Part shown: positions 9,914 to 21,625 of the stretch, piece by piece
Numbering within the stretch: the stretch's first letter is position 1
How the letters are laid out: each line of letters begins with the position of its first letter
Position numbers and translations under genes: made by a program
The notes under the pieces: model-generated
Database searches by the model: none
What the model was told of the DNA's origin: nothing
The model's input: only the letters and a program-made list of their open reading frames with translations
Assembly (NCBI GenBank): GCA_973895155.1
Contig: OZ316895.1
Location: 18,910,001-18,974,000 of the forward strand
Direction of reading: 5' to 3'
DNA: 64,000 nt
DNA from: Marsupella aquatica
Taxonomy: Eukaryota > Marchantiophyta

Positions 9914-9938
9914 TTGTGTCCACACGAGAGTCGTGTCG
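9758..9938. repeat. Three block 1 palindromes upstream of the DUF7869-like gene
   Basis: CTACACGAGGCTCGCATAG (9,758-9,776), CTACACGAGCCTCGTGTTG (9,827-9,845) and CCACACGAGAGTCGTGTCG (9,920-9,938). By analogy with the minus strand, these probably lie in introns of the 5' part of the plus-strand gene, but I could not define its early exons. Confidence 0.75.
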
Positions 9939-9939
9939 A

Positions 9940-10177
9940 AGTTACTGTTAACCTTGAATCAGTCAAGAATATGTTTTCCCCCGGGGATCGAGTTAATCTC
10001 TTATTGAATGATGAACCGGTTGCGGGTGGGACGGTTTTCAGCATTACTCCCTCGGACTCTTGTCACAACATTCTGATTGGCGAGCACAGAATCAATGTTT
10101 CTGTTGAGGATGATTCTTCCACCTTACTGAGTTACCTTATCCAAACGCAGGGGCGGACCTGGTCGGCGAAAGCTTAA
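9940..10177 (+). pseudogene. Probable 5' exon of DUF7869-like gene
   Basis: The open stretch EVTVNLESVKNMFSPGDRVN, VAGGTVFSITPSDSCHN and DDSSTLLSYLIQ resembles the small conserved domain in plant transposon proteins that runs V-A-x-G-x-V then H-x-x-(I/L)-G then a V-x-V strand (DUF8039-like, from memory). It lies just upstream of a frame containing FVEGTPCTIKWPLRRTRIE (10,550-10,610), the expected continuation ending in a W-P motif. About 280 bp of non-coding or broken sequence separates the two. Confidence 0.4.
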
Positions 10178-10459
10178 ATTCAGTAATTCTGTGGGATCGA
10201 TCCAACGTCAGGTTTGCGGAAAGCTAGCGTCCGGTTGATCCAGGTGACAACCAAGAGGAGATTCCTCTAGAACAGGAAGCAGGTTTTGGGGAGCAAGATG
10301 CCACGGGAGACACTGTCCATAGTCAGGACAATGTTCTCTTGAGCAAGGATCGACCTGAGCGATCAAAGTAGGTGGTTCAAGAAGTTTGCTTTGCTTTACG
10401 GAAACGATGATGAGACACTACTGGCTTGAGGGTGTATCACGAATCCGCACCCTCAAGCA

Positions 10460-12562
10460 TTGATTAACAATGAGAGAGTTGGAGATGATCATGTTGGGAT
10501 CAATATTCTCACACTGGCTGCCGACAACAACATCTCAAAGATGACGTTCCCTTATTTTGTTGAGGGAACGCCTTGCACAATCAAATGGCCTTTGCGGAGA
10601 ACTCGGATCGAGCATGGAAAGCAATTGTTAAGCAATCTATTGGATCAAAATGAATTCCTGAATCCTGAGCGAGCAATTGTATCATATGTTAAACCAAAGC
10701 GAGGCTATAATAATCAACGTCGCAACCCGCAGGCTCCTAAGGAGAAGGAAAGGAAGAAGATTCATAGAAGGCGTAACAGAAAGAAGACTCGGGAATCTAT
10801 TGATGTTGTTTTCCAGGTTGAGTGCTGCACAAAGAATTGTTGTAGGAGACAACAATGGGAAGTGGTCAATCAGATTAGAGATGAATTTTATGGTCTCTCT
10901 CACGCCGATCAACAGACGTACGTTTTGAACCATCTACACGTGAGGGATACAAAAACTATAGAGGTCGGGATGATTATTTTTCGTGGGACACATGTCTGTA
11001 AAGAAGGGTTTTGGACCATCCATGGTTTCTCCAAAGGAACCTTCTATTCAATCTATAGTCACTATCGGAATGGGGCAAAAGTTGGCGTTCATGGCAACCA
11101 AGGATCAATGAAAACCAAAGACTACATCACGTTGTTTGTGGAGTCTATACGAAGTGTATTCCAGAAATGTGTAGAGCATATGCCTCATCTCCATAAAATT
11201 GGAGAGTCTGGAAAGCAGGAGGTCGTGTAAAGGGTTCCCGTAAGCTACGAGAGGAAAGATGTTTATGAAGAGGCTTGCAAGCTTAACAAGAATCTTGGAG
11301 CTTCTTCTCCTGTCATTGCTACTTTCTACAAGATATTGGAGAAAAAGTTTCCCAATTTTCAGTTTCCTAATCGAAGCAATTTTGCAAAATGCGATCTCTG
11401 TACTACAATCAAAGAGACTCTTCGAGGCGAGAAGAGACAAGATTTTTTTCTTGAAATCAAGGCCAAAAGAGAACGTCATATGCTGGAACAACAGTCCCGG
11501 AGAAGCATGTATTATGCAGCCAAACTGGCAGCAGATCAAGAGCCAAAGAAGTATCTCTCGATGATTCATGACAAAATGGATCAACCCAAAACAGGGATAC
11601 CAAAAATGACTTCAACTCTTAAAAGTCAAGCGGGTAAATCAATTCCGTTACCGATGACATTGATTGGAATGCTCACGCATGGACGGGATCCCGGAATCTA
11701 TGCCCATTTTGCACTTGGTGGATTGTGGGCGAGTGATCCTGATTTCACACTCTCATTTCTTTCAAAGTTGTTCAGGGATCTTGAGTCATTCTTTGGGGAT
11801 AAGACTGAAGACTTATCGCTGAGGAGCACAGACGTGTCTGATCCTATTTTTGTTGTGCTTTTAGATCGTTGGGCTTTTGAGATTGGCTATCTAGAAAGGA
11901 AGAATGTGGATTTTGACCATTTTAAAGGACTTGAAAATGAGGCTCCGCGCGAGCCTCGCATGGAACCCTCGTCTTCCGATTCCTTTTGACCACTTCCACG
12001 CTATTTGCACCTCCAACTTGACAATTCAAGGAAGGACAATAAGAATCAGACCGTGATCGCATATTGTAGTGAGCTTGTTCTTCGAGGAGTGTTTGAGTCT
12101 GTTACACTCTCCTTCCTGATGGTTGGTCATACTCATGAGGACGTTGACGCATTCTTTTCATGAGTAGGAATTCGGATTTATAATCATGAGTTAACAACTT
12201 TCTTTAGTTTGATGGCTGAAGTTTGGGAGTGTGAGAAGAAGCATCCAGTCCCAAGATTCATCCGGGAGGTTGCCGGATACAAAGTTTATGTTTCTTCTTA
12301 TGTGAAGAAGATCCAAGGTCAGTTGGCCCCTATGCAGTTCTTGTTTTCAATGAAAGAAAATACACCTGTTTATCAATATCGGGAGAAAATTGATTCGCCG
12401 TGGCTACCTGCTAAAGGTCACTCCATTTGGAAAACTATTGGAAAGGACTTTGTGTTTCCCTCCAGAAATCCTTTTTCAAAACAAATGGAGTCAACTCATA
12501 AGCGAGCGAGTGACATTCTCGAATACCGCATTCATTACGTTTCATGGCTAAAAGCCGCCTAG
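10460..12562 (+). pseudogene. DUF7869-like, probably transposase-related protein, three in-frame stops
   Basis: One continuous frame of about 700 codons interrupted only by TAA at 11,228-11,230, TGA at 11,987-11,989 and TGA at 12,161-12,163. No frameshift is needed. Features in order: a basic region (KEKERKKIHRRRNRKKTRES); a Cys cluster (VECCTKNCCRRQQW, about residues 112-125); a K-C-DLC motif (NFAKCDLCTTIKE); HLQLDNSRKDNKNQTVIAY; and LSFLMVGHTHEDVDAFFS. The last two are the hallmark of DUF7869-type proteins of plants, oomycetes and animals. The D-N and H-T-H-E-D-V-D positions suggest a DDE-like catalytic core, but that is my inference. It is transcribed divergently from the ParB/methyltransferase-like genes and shares their palindromes, so it is the best candidate for the mobility gene of block 1. 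Confidence 0.6.
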
Positions 12563-12679
12563 AAAGATGTCACATCAGAGGGATATCATTTTTGATCCCC
12601 GAAAATTGAGTATTGGGAAAATGTCATCAGGGTCTTCGAAGGTTCCCTATGCTCTGCACCTAATCTGGAGAGGGACTAT

Positions 12680-13112
12680 TGTGACGCCAATGACATGGTC
12701 CTTATTTTGTAATCTGATTAAGTAGGTTGCTGTATGCAAGGAGTAGCTATTGATATTGCATAACAATTAGCAAGATGGCAAGAATAAGGGCAATCATGGC
12801 GTTAAGAGTAGGGAAATAAAAGCTATATCGCGGGTGGTCGACGACCATATCTCTTTCAATATGTCACCAAATCCGGATCTGTAAAGAGCATTGGAAAGAT
12901 CTGGTCAAGGCGAGTAAAATCGATATAAAACACTCGAGAAATGGAGGTGTATTAAGAAAGATACGGCCTGATTAGTGTGATGGGTTAACTTGTGGCCGGA
13001 ATTAGCGGATTCGGCTTCAGTTTCGGGTTAACCCAAGCTCGACCACGGCTTAGCTTATGTGAGCACGGCTTCAGCTTAGCTCAGGTCAGCACGGCTTCAG
13101 CTTAGCTTAGGT
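12680..13112 (-). mobile_element. Inverted fragment of the TG..CA unit found at 50,631-53,361
   Basis: Begins TGTGACGCCAATGACATGG, the reverse complement of the right end of the 50,631-53,361 unit. It follows that unit's sequence, in opposite orientation, for about 430 bp, lacking a ~300-bp segment present there (about 52,900-53,220). It ends in imperfect ~26-bp repeats of the type CTTCAGCTTAGCTCAGGT. The match stops near 13,112; no second terminus or target duplication was found, so this copy is truncated. Confidence 0.75.
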
Positions 13113-13656
13113 AAGCACGTAGATCAACCCTAAACCCAAATCTCTTTTTGCGCTAGTCTCGCGTAGAGCATTGAGGTCCTTCTGTTCCTCTGCGATTGTC
13201 TTACCCACATCTCGGTGCCAGCTTCCTTGGGTAGTTTGGTTGGAGTCATCTTCCCAACAGATTTTGAATTCAGTTTTGGCATCGATGGCATTGGTTTGAG
13301 GGATGCCTCTTCCAACATCAACTATTTTTGTGAATAATGAAAAGTTTTCTTTTTCAAAATCGTGTGCACGTTGTCAATCACTTACATGGTATCTTCAGCT
13401 CTGATGTATCTTGTTTTTTTGTGTCACCTCTTTCCTAAAACTTTGGAGGACACAATTATCGCGTAGAGTACACCGAGAAAGTAGACTTGATTTCAAGTTA
13501 CCCAATAGAGCTCAGCTTAGCGCAGATTCCTTGTCCGACGGCTGTCTAATCCTTGGGCTCTGGAAGTCCCCCCCTTTGGGCCAAGCTTCTGACCCAGAGG
13601 CCTTCCTCTTGAGATTTTGTTAACATTGTGAATCATCTATGGGGTGATTAGAGAGG
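13113..13656. other. No clear gene
   Basis: I see no supported gene. A degenerate block 1 palindrome (GCGCTAGTCTCGCGTAGAG) lies near 13,149-13,167, and GCGTAGAG recurs near 13,461. Block 1 sequence therefore probably continues past the inserted fragment. Confidence 0.4.
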
Positions 13657-14192
13657 TTGAGTGATTCACAGAATTGGTCTTTGTCGCTCCTCACTCAGAG
13701 AGTTGACACTCTCGAGCGTAGAATATCAGAATTGGAAAGGCGTGGCCCATCCCAGGTCGTGAAAATTAAAATGGGCGAAGGTGAAAGGTCAAAAGTGTTT
13801 GGCAAAAAAACATCTGACAGCAAACCTGCCCCCCGGTTGGTATCCCAGGCCTTGGAGTTTCAGGCTTCGGGGGAAGATATCCGGAATTTTATAGAAAGAA
13901 AGGGCTCTATAGAAAGTCCCTTGTCATACGCGGAAAGATACGTGATATCTTTGATAGTTAGACCGTTGACCCATCAAATCAAGGAATTTATATTATGGAA
14001 GAAAAGTTCAATATAAAAAGGGCTCTAGCACATTTGATTTTAAATTCCTTCATCTTTGCATCTGTCGATAATAAGGACAAGCTCCACAAAGATTTGCACT
14101 ATATAAAACGAGCACTCGATAGGATGAAAGAGAAAATTGATAGTTTCAATGGACAAGGTGCCCTTTGTGTTCATTCCAAAACTCTAATCTGA
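13657..14192 (+). CDS. Unrecognised coiled-coil ORF, two overlapping frames
   Basis: A first frame (13,657-14,016) encodes LLTQRVDTLERRISELERR, a short coiled coil, then a basic segment and an EDIRNFIERKGSIESP stretch. The end of that frame overlaps a second (13,995-14,192) with LHKDLHYIKRALDRMKEKID. The two look like one protein split by a frameshift or small intron near 14,000. I recognise no family. It lies at the distal end of block 1 and may belong to it. Confidence 0.35.
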
Positions 14193-14295
14193 AAATTCCA
14201 AAACTCTAAACTAAATATTCCAAAACCTCATTTTAGAAATTCCAAAACCCCTTCTCTAAATTTCCAAAAAGCACTTTTCAATATTCCATTCTTGG
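14170..14295. repeat. TTCCAAAA periodic repeat
   Basis: The word TTCCAAAA recurs at about 20-25 bp intervals, as at 340-450. The two patches lie on either side of block 1 in the same orientation. Confidence 0.65.
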
Positions 14296-14353
14296 GAGAA
14301 TTTTCCAGAATTAGTGAAATGTCTGATATTAGCATTATACTTACCTTCGGATT

Positions 14354-16329
14354 ATGGCTACCATGAATTGTGGTCGTGGAGCTATTAGGACCCACTCGAA
14401 TTCTAGGAGTGATGCCACTTGGCGGGATGCTGAGGGTGGGGCTGGACATTGGGCAAACCCTGCTTCCCCACGTGTTATGACGACCTCTGCGCGGATTGAC
14501 AAGCAGGCGGAAAACTCTTCGGGAACGGGATTTACGGGGCACTACAAGGGCCAGGATGTTAGGGCGATTTGTGACTTCCCTACGGTGGCACAAATCGCAC
14601 CCTCTACCAAGGTGTCTGAGCCGGTCAACTTTGCGACTAATATGCAAAGCTGGTTTGGACTACGTCCTTCTGGAGACAATGTGGATGGCTTCTCCCGGTG
14701 GAATACTGATTTACACCATGATCATCGGGTGATGGATGCTCTGGAAGACAGAATCTCGGCTCCACTCAAGGAACATTTCCGTGATGACATTGGAGAGCGC
14801 AGTGAGGGAGACACTTTGATGTTGGATCACTCTGATGGAGGCACACCTTCCTGGCATTGTAGAATGACTCGGGCTGAAGTTCCTGCTCCTTCGGCTTCCG
14901 AACGGAGGACTGCTAAATTGAACCGGCCAGCAAAGGCAGAAGCTTGCATCCCCCTCCTACGTAGAATTGCAGATCTTTCTGTCCAGGATTGGCCCTCTAA
15001 GTTACACACAACCATTGAATGGTCTCTTGATGAAGCTGCGGATACTATCACTGAGCTCTATAATTGCACAATGATGTGCTATTTTACTGACAGGACTCCT
15101 ATGCTGCCTACCTTCAAATTCTGGGTCAACAAAACCTTTGTGGAAGAAATGCACTGGCCTGTGACACAAGTGAAATTTGTTGGTAAGAATTTTTATTTGG
15201 TTTCCTTCAGAAATCCAGAGCATTGAGACTTTGCCTTGGCTGGTGCTCCCTGGTTCCTTGAACGGAAATTTGTTTTCACCTTTCTGTGGGACCCTTCTTT
15301 CGATATTAGGAGTGAGTCCCATACGTTACTCCCTGTCTAGATTGAAATACCTTTTCAAGCACTTGTGTTGGAACCCTGCAGGAGAAAGCTGGCTGCTTCC
15401 CTGGGGGCATTCTTCACTACATTCAAGGGGATGAATTAAGCTCCTAACCTCATGACAGGGCTTGTGTCTTGTGGGACACCCAGCGTGAAGTACCTCTAAG
15501 CGTGGAGGTATTGATTAAAACTGGACTCTCTATTTGGCAGCCGGTGATTTTTAAAAATATCCCCTTTCACTGCTTTCATTGTGGTAAGAAAGGACATCTG
15601 GCCAGTGGATGTCAAGAATTTGATGAAACTCCAACTGCTACTGATACTCCCATTGCGGATGTTCCGTCTATTCCTATTGCCACAACCATTGTACCTATTC
15701 CAGCTACACTTGAGAATGTTCAGCCTAACTCTGCTCCTCCGTCTACCGCTGAACCAACACTCCCTACCTCACAAGCTCCAGCACTAGTTCTGGTGCACTC
15801 GCCCATCGTGACTTCTCATCCAGTAACCCCTTCTACGTCACCAATTCCTCCTCTACCTGATGCAGACAAAGAGAATTCACTTTTTGGTGGTCCCTTCACT
15901 ATGGTTGACGCTAACATTGTGGTGACTGCGAGGGACTTTGCGGACTCCTGCTTCAGTGTTGAAGCTCTTGATGCTACTGAGCTGGTGCTCTCTAACAGAG
16001 ATCTTATCCCTCTGGTGATTCAAGAACTACAAGTGGCCCCGCAGACCTTAATCCCACTCAACTCTGGTTCTATCTCCCTTGAAAATCAGGTTGTTTTTAC
16101 TGTTGAGCAGCCCACGTTGCTGCTGCCGATCACCGGCGCTAGCAAATCTAAGGTGATGGCTAATGTGGATGGTGATCGATCTGCTTCTGATTTACCATCG
16201 GATATGGAGCTATCTGACTATGAGGGCTATGTCTCCCGCAGTGCTATAAAGAAGGATTGGGCTCGGAAGCTGGCGAAGCGTTCTCCTGTCGAGGAGAAGA
16301 TGGATTACTCCAAAGAGGAGACTTTCTAG
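14354..16329 (+). pseudogene. LINE ORF1: nucleic-acid-binding protein with CCHC knuckle
   Basis: Starts at the ATG at 14,354. The first frame ends at TGA 15,224-15,226 inside a DUF4283-like region (TFKFWVNKTFVEEMHWPVTQ, FYLVSFRNPEH; then, past the stop, ALAGAPWFLERKFVF). After a frameshift the second frame, 15,469-16,329, contains PFHCFHCGKKGHLASGCQEF, a CCHC zinc knuckle typical of plant L1 ORF1. A long Pro/Thr/Ser-rich tail follows, ending in a basic patch. The family's role is binding LINE RNA in the ribonucleoprotein. The gene is broken by at least two stops and one frameshift. Confidence 0.75.
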
Positions 16330-16541
16330 GGATCATAAAAAGGGACACCATGCAGAGATTGTTGAGGATCTGAATTCTCCAGTGACCCAATCTATTTTAC
16401 CGGCTGAGAGCCCGCTGATGGGTCCGGTTGCTTCTACCCTGGTGGCGGCTGGCTCCCTCCTCCCCACCGGTTGAGGGGATCTGCTTGACAGTTTTTTACT
16501 CCGCTGACCTGCTACGGTGCTAGGTGCACAAGTTTGCACCC

Positions 16542-19500
16542 ATGGGAACACTCAATTTTGCATCTTGGAACGTTTGTGGCCTATGCCACCCTAACCGCAA
16601 GAAGGTGGTGTTACAATGGGTATCTTCTCTCCGTCCTACTCTGGATGTACTAGCTCTACAAGAGATCAAAGCAGAAGGCTTTCGACTGGATAATGCTCTT
16701 TGAACTATCATGCCATCTTTTCAATATTTTTACTCACCTCTTGATGACGGTAAGGGCGGCTCGGCGATCTTAGTCAGCCCTGCCCTTAAAGTGACTACTT
16801 TGGGTTTCCTTGACAAGGGTCAAGCCATTTGGGTACAAATGGAACACTGCAAAGAAAATTTTGGCCTGTTGTGCCTGTATGCTCCTAACACCCCAGGGGA
16901 GAGGTTGATTCTCTAGGATGATCTGCTGAACCTGCTACCACAAGGGAGATGGATCTTCTACGGCGACTTCAGCATGACTGAGTGCCGCAGCGATTCAACT
17001 GGACTGTCACCCTTGATCTGTGGCAGAGAATTGGAGGTTTGGCGCTTCCTCAAAACTTGTTTTGATCTTCAGGACGCTTTCACCATATTGGGTCAAGTAT
17101 CTAGCGCTCTATTCACCTGGCGCAGAATACGGATGGTAGGATGATCCAATCTTGACTTGACCGCTTTTATCTGAGTGAAAAGGGGCAATGGATGGAGGAG
17201 ATCAAGGATCTCAAGCATGATGGCACCTCTGCACTCTCTGATCACGATCTTGTGTTGATGACTTTTTGCTTAAATTCAGGTCTTTCATCTTTGTCCTCTC
17301 GGAAATGAGCCACCTTTTTTAAAGCGAACCTTGCTGTCCTCCGTAAGGAGGAGAATTTGGAGCGTTTAGCTGCTGCATGGTCTGGATCTATGGAGGTGAA
17401 TCCCACCGATCCTCACAGGAAATTTGCTGCTGCATACCAGAGATTTTGACATTGTTACATGGAAATACAATCACTACCCTTGCCTCGAACTGAAGAGCTA
17501 GCCCTGGTAAAAAATAAACTACGTCTCTTAAAAATTGCTATCCTGGATGACGATTCTCCTAAATGCATCAGTTCTCCTGTGCCGATAATTGTGTCCGAGA
17601 GATGGAGCTAAAGGATGCTCGTCATAATCAAAGGCTTTCTCGTATTAAATGGATTGGGCAGGGCGAAGAGCCCTCCAAATTCTATTTCTCTATTGTGAAA
17701 GCTAAACACTTGAGAGAAAGAATGGAATATCTGCTGACTGAGGATAACAAGGAGATCAGGGAAGAGGATCATATCATCACTGAGGTTCATAGATTACATG
17801 AAGAATTATATGCACCTACAATGCGGGATGCTGCGGCTCACAACAAAATGAGAGAGGCTCGGGTGAGACTCTGCGCCAACACACACTTCTCCCCTTCTGC
17901 GGCTGAGAATAGGGAGCTGGAAGCTCTTCCATCTATCAAGGAACTACATGACGCTTTACTGCTGTTGCCTTGTGATAAAGCTCCAGGGGTTGATGGAATG
18001 ATTGCAGAAGTTTTGAGAGCCTGTTGGGGATTTATGAAAGATGATCTATATGTGATGATTTGTGACTTCTGGAGGACTGGAATTCTCTCCTTTTGCCTTA
18101 AGGATGGCGTAATTTGCTTTATCCCTAAGAAGACTGACAAGTGTCGTCTAAAGGATTGGAGACCTCTTACTATGTTGTCCATTACCTATAAGTTGATTGC
18201 TAAGCTACTGGCTCGTAGACTCTCAGTCCTACTCCCGCATATGATCAGCCCTCAACAAACTGGATTCATCCCTGGGCAGCACATTCTTGAGAACATCTTG
18301 ATTGCTTGGCTGATGAATGACTGGCTTCAAGCCACAGGCACCCCTGCTCTATTTTTGATGCTTGACTTTGAGAAGGCCTTTGATCGAGTGGATCATTCTT
18401 ACATCTGGGAAACGATGCACCTTCTGGGGCTGGGTTCCCACTTTATTTTTCTGGTACGTGCACTCATTAGCGGTGCCTGCTCAAAGGTGCTGGTAAATGG
18501 CCTTTAGACTGCTGACATCAACATGTCTTGTGGTGTTCGCCAGGGGTGCCCTTTGTCTCCTCTACTTTTTGCACTATCAACACAACCTCTAATGGATTTC
18601 TGCAAGGCGGAAATTGCTGCTGGCAGACTGCAGGGAATCCAACTCTCCTCTTTGTTAAATGTCTGTCTTAGATTTTTTGCGGATGACCTGGGCTTATTTA
18701 TTCCTGCTACAAAGGAGGCTTTCTATCAGGCCAGAAGTGCGATCAATTGCTATGAAGAAGCGACTGGAGCTAAGGTGAACCTTGAGAAATCGATTGTGAT
18801 CCCGATTGCCCTAGACGAGATACCAACCTGGCTTTGCAAAATTGGCTGTAGAATTAGCACTCTTGGAATGGTGCAGAGATACTTGGGGGCACCTTTTGGT
18901 ACTGGCCTCTCTGAGGCTCAATTACACTGCTTCTGCCTTGATCGTATTGGTTCTTGCTTGGCTACTTGGTCGACGCGCTTTCTTTCTTTCACTGGCCGGG
19001 TACTATTGGTTAAGCATGTGCTCCAAGCTATTCCTGTGTATCACATGATGTTTTTGAGATCCCCTCTTGCACTGACGAAGAAATTGATAGTGCTGAATCG
19101 AGTTTTTCTGTGGGGTTTGAATCCGCTGGGTGGGAAGAGAATCCCTTTGGGCTTGGGATACGCTATCCCGGCCCAAGATGGATGGGGGGCTTGGTATTAA
19201 GGACTTTTAGAGTCATTTTGATGCGCTGCTATGTAAATGGTTCATTGGGGCACTTGATTGCCCTGAATCTGAATGGGCTAGAATTTTTGCTGAGAACCTT
19301 CGACTCACCCGATGGCTCAACTACAAGACGGTGCACAGATATGCCTATTCAATGACTGACAAATTGCTATTATGTACTCCCCGGACTTTTGGCAAGCTCA
19401 CCTACACTGGACAACTTTGGAAGACTTGGCAAACTGTGCGTGAGAATTTGATTTTCTGTCCGGGGGAGAGCTTCATCCCTGGACGGTGGAGTGTAGTTGT

Positions 19501-20472
19501 CTGCAGGGATTTTCCAACTTGTCTGATCAACTCTTATCTGAGGTGATGCAAACTTTTGGCTGCTTGGAAATCCGTCAGATCTGTGATTTCTGGTCTATAT
19601 CCAATGCTACCTGGATTCCCATGTTCGACAGGATTGGGAGTACGAGGAACCTTTCGATGGAGGGTCGAAGGACTTGCCTGTCGTTCACCTGCACCATCCA
19701 CAACTCAACTTACTTTGGCTGCATTGTTGAGACCCACGTTGCTCAGTGGAGATGGGCTGATCAGAACCTGTTGCTAAAGCACTTTAGACTTCCCAATCTA
19801 CGTGCCTATGAGATGATTCGTCCAAAGGGATCGGATTATGAGAGGATGAACCGCATATGGGGTAAGACCTGCTCTGAAGCTGAATGGTCTAATATGTGGC
19901 AAGCCATGTGGAAGTCTGACCTCTCTACTTGAGCTAAAGTCTTTCTCTGGCATATCCTGATGCAAGGACTATTTTTTGGCTCCAGAGCCCTGAGAATTGG
20001 AAAATCTTCTGGATGTTGCACTCTTTGTTGCGGAGTCCTAGAAACCATCCCCCACATTTTTTCTAGCTGCAGGCATGCAGCCAGATGTTGGCCCCTTGTC
20101 CATGGATGGCTGAATGGTCTCATTTGTGATAATGAGATGGACTTAGTAGGATTGATACTCTCTACCATGTTGAGAACACCACCATCTACCCTCCGTTTCT
20201 TTGTGCTTTATCAAGTGTTGTGGAATCTTTGGCTGGCACGGAATATTCAAAATTTTGACTTGACACAAAAGAGGAGCTTCAATCAGGTTCTTGTTATCTC
20301 TGAAACACTGGATCATCTCACTGTGGTTGCGGAAGCTACTAGCCCTTCAAGAAGACTTGTTCGGCTTTCTGGTGCTTTGGAAATCCTAGGGCAGGAACGC
20401 AATAGAATGATGAGAGATAGCATTGTTAGTGTTGAGTCACATTGCAGACGGGTCTTGACCCGTTCTGGTTGA
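16542..20472 (+). pseudogene. LINE ORF2: endonuclease, reverse transcriptase, zf-RVT
   Basis: Starts at the ATG at 16,542. The APE-type endonuclease shows FASWNVCGL, LALQEIKAEG, YGDFSMTE and, in a shifted frame, ALSDHDLVL (the catalytic S-D-H). Reverse transcriptase spans about 17,930-18,800: KAPGVDGMIAEVL, LKDWRPLTMLSITYKLIAK, FLMLDFEKAFDRVDH, GVRQGCPLSPLLFAL and the active site FFADDLGLF. The C-terminal zf-RVT at 19,960-20,472 has CCTLCCGVLETIPHIFSSC and LWNLWLARN. In-frame stops include TGA 16,701-16,703 and TAG 18,505-18,507. Several frameshifts lie between 16,900-17,563 and after 19,100. Plant L1 ORF2 nicks the target and copies its RNA in place; this copy cannot. Confidence 0.88.
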
Positions 20473-21625
20473 TGGTATTAGTTTACTCAGGGCTTTTCAC
20501 ACCTACTGCGGTTCAGTTGGTCACACTGGACCCTACGTCGTGGCTTGACTGATGTCTTGGATGCTTTTTAGATGGCGATAGAATTCCCTGGTTCCTTTTT
20601 GAGACCTTTGTCTTTTCTTGCCCTTTATGGCTCTTTTGCCTGTTGGCCTGCGGGGTCCCCCCATCCGTGGGGTTCACACGGAATAAATGTAAATTTCAAA
20701 CAAAAAATAAATCAAAAATAAAAATGGTTATAAGGACCCTAATGTTCTTATAAGTCTCAAAATTTGATTTAAAAGACCCTATTGTTCTTCTCAAAAAATT
20801 CTTAAGTCTTCCATTTGAATCAATAAAATGACCCTATACTTTGTTGCACGTGATGTGCCATTTTTGTGGAAGTGAAACCCCTGAGCCATACAAAGAATTA
20901 GATACAAAATATACATGAAAGTGGATACAAGACAAATGTGCATCAAGAATAAAATGTGCATTACAAATGGCATGTGTGATGCCTAGCCAGGACTCACTAG
21001 GGCATTCAAGGGTTAAACATGGGTTGTATACACTACGTACGTTACATAAGTTACAAGGGAAAAAATGGAAAACTTAAACAACTAAAGTGTAACCATAGAA
21101 CCCAAGCCGAGGCCAGAACTGAGGGTGCAACAATGACTTTTGGGTAAGATTAGGGTTAGAGCACGCTAAGCACCGTTGACAGTAAGTGATTGACCCCTGC
21201 ACAACGGGCTGAAGCTATAGGGGAGAGTAAGGACTATTCACTAGGATCTGCAGCTCATTCTTGACTATTGACAATCATTTTCCGAGGAATGAGAGAAGGC
21301 CAGCAAACTGGCAGCAACTTAGGCAAGCACATTGGGGCGGGAGCAAACACCAAGTGTCGACAGTAAGCGGGATGAGCAACATCAATCAAGCTGCGCATAT
21401 TTGGGGATGCCTGTTTGAGCCGGCAACTGAGTTTATTGAAGCTTACAAGGGACAAAGAAGTAGAGAGAGCAGCTAGAGAGAGATAGGAGCTCACTAGGTT
21501 GTGGGAGCTCAAGAGGTCTGCATTCACCGGTGGGGAACTCATAAAAGACAAGCTCCTGTGGATGCCCTCAGTTGATCAACTCAACAAGCTGCTGTTCCGC
21601 AAGGAAAAAATTGTTGGCATTCAAG

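Larger units (their letters stand above)
14300..20724 (+). mobile_element. L1-type LINE, near full length, inactive
   Basis: A non-LTR retrotransposon with a two-ORF plant L1 layout: a nucleic-acid-binding ORF1, then ORF2 with endonuclease, reverse transcriptase and a C-terminal zf-RVT region. The 3' end is an A-rich tail, AAACAAAAAATAAATC and on (about 20,697-20,724). The 5' edge is uncertain, near 14,300. I could not identify a target duplication. Multiple stops and frameshifts in both ORFs make it non-functional. Confidence 0.85.

Noticed and set aside
8146-9938. Repeated palindromes as a possible CRISPR array
   Set aside because: Spacing is irregular, copies are degenerate, they fall in introns of a eukaryotic gene, and no cas-like gene is present.
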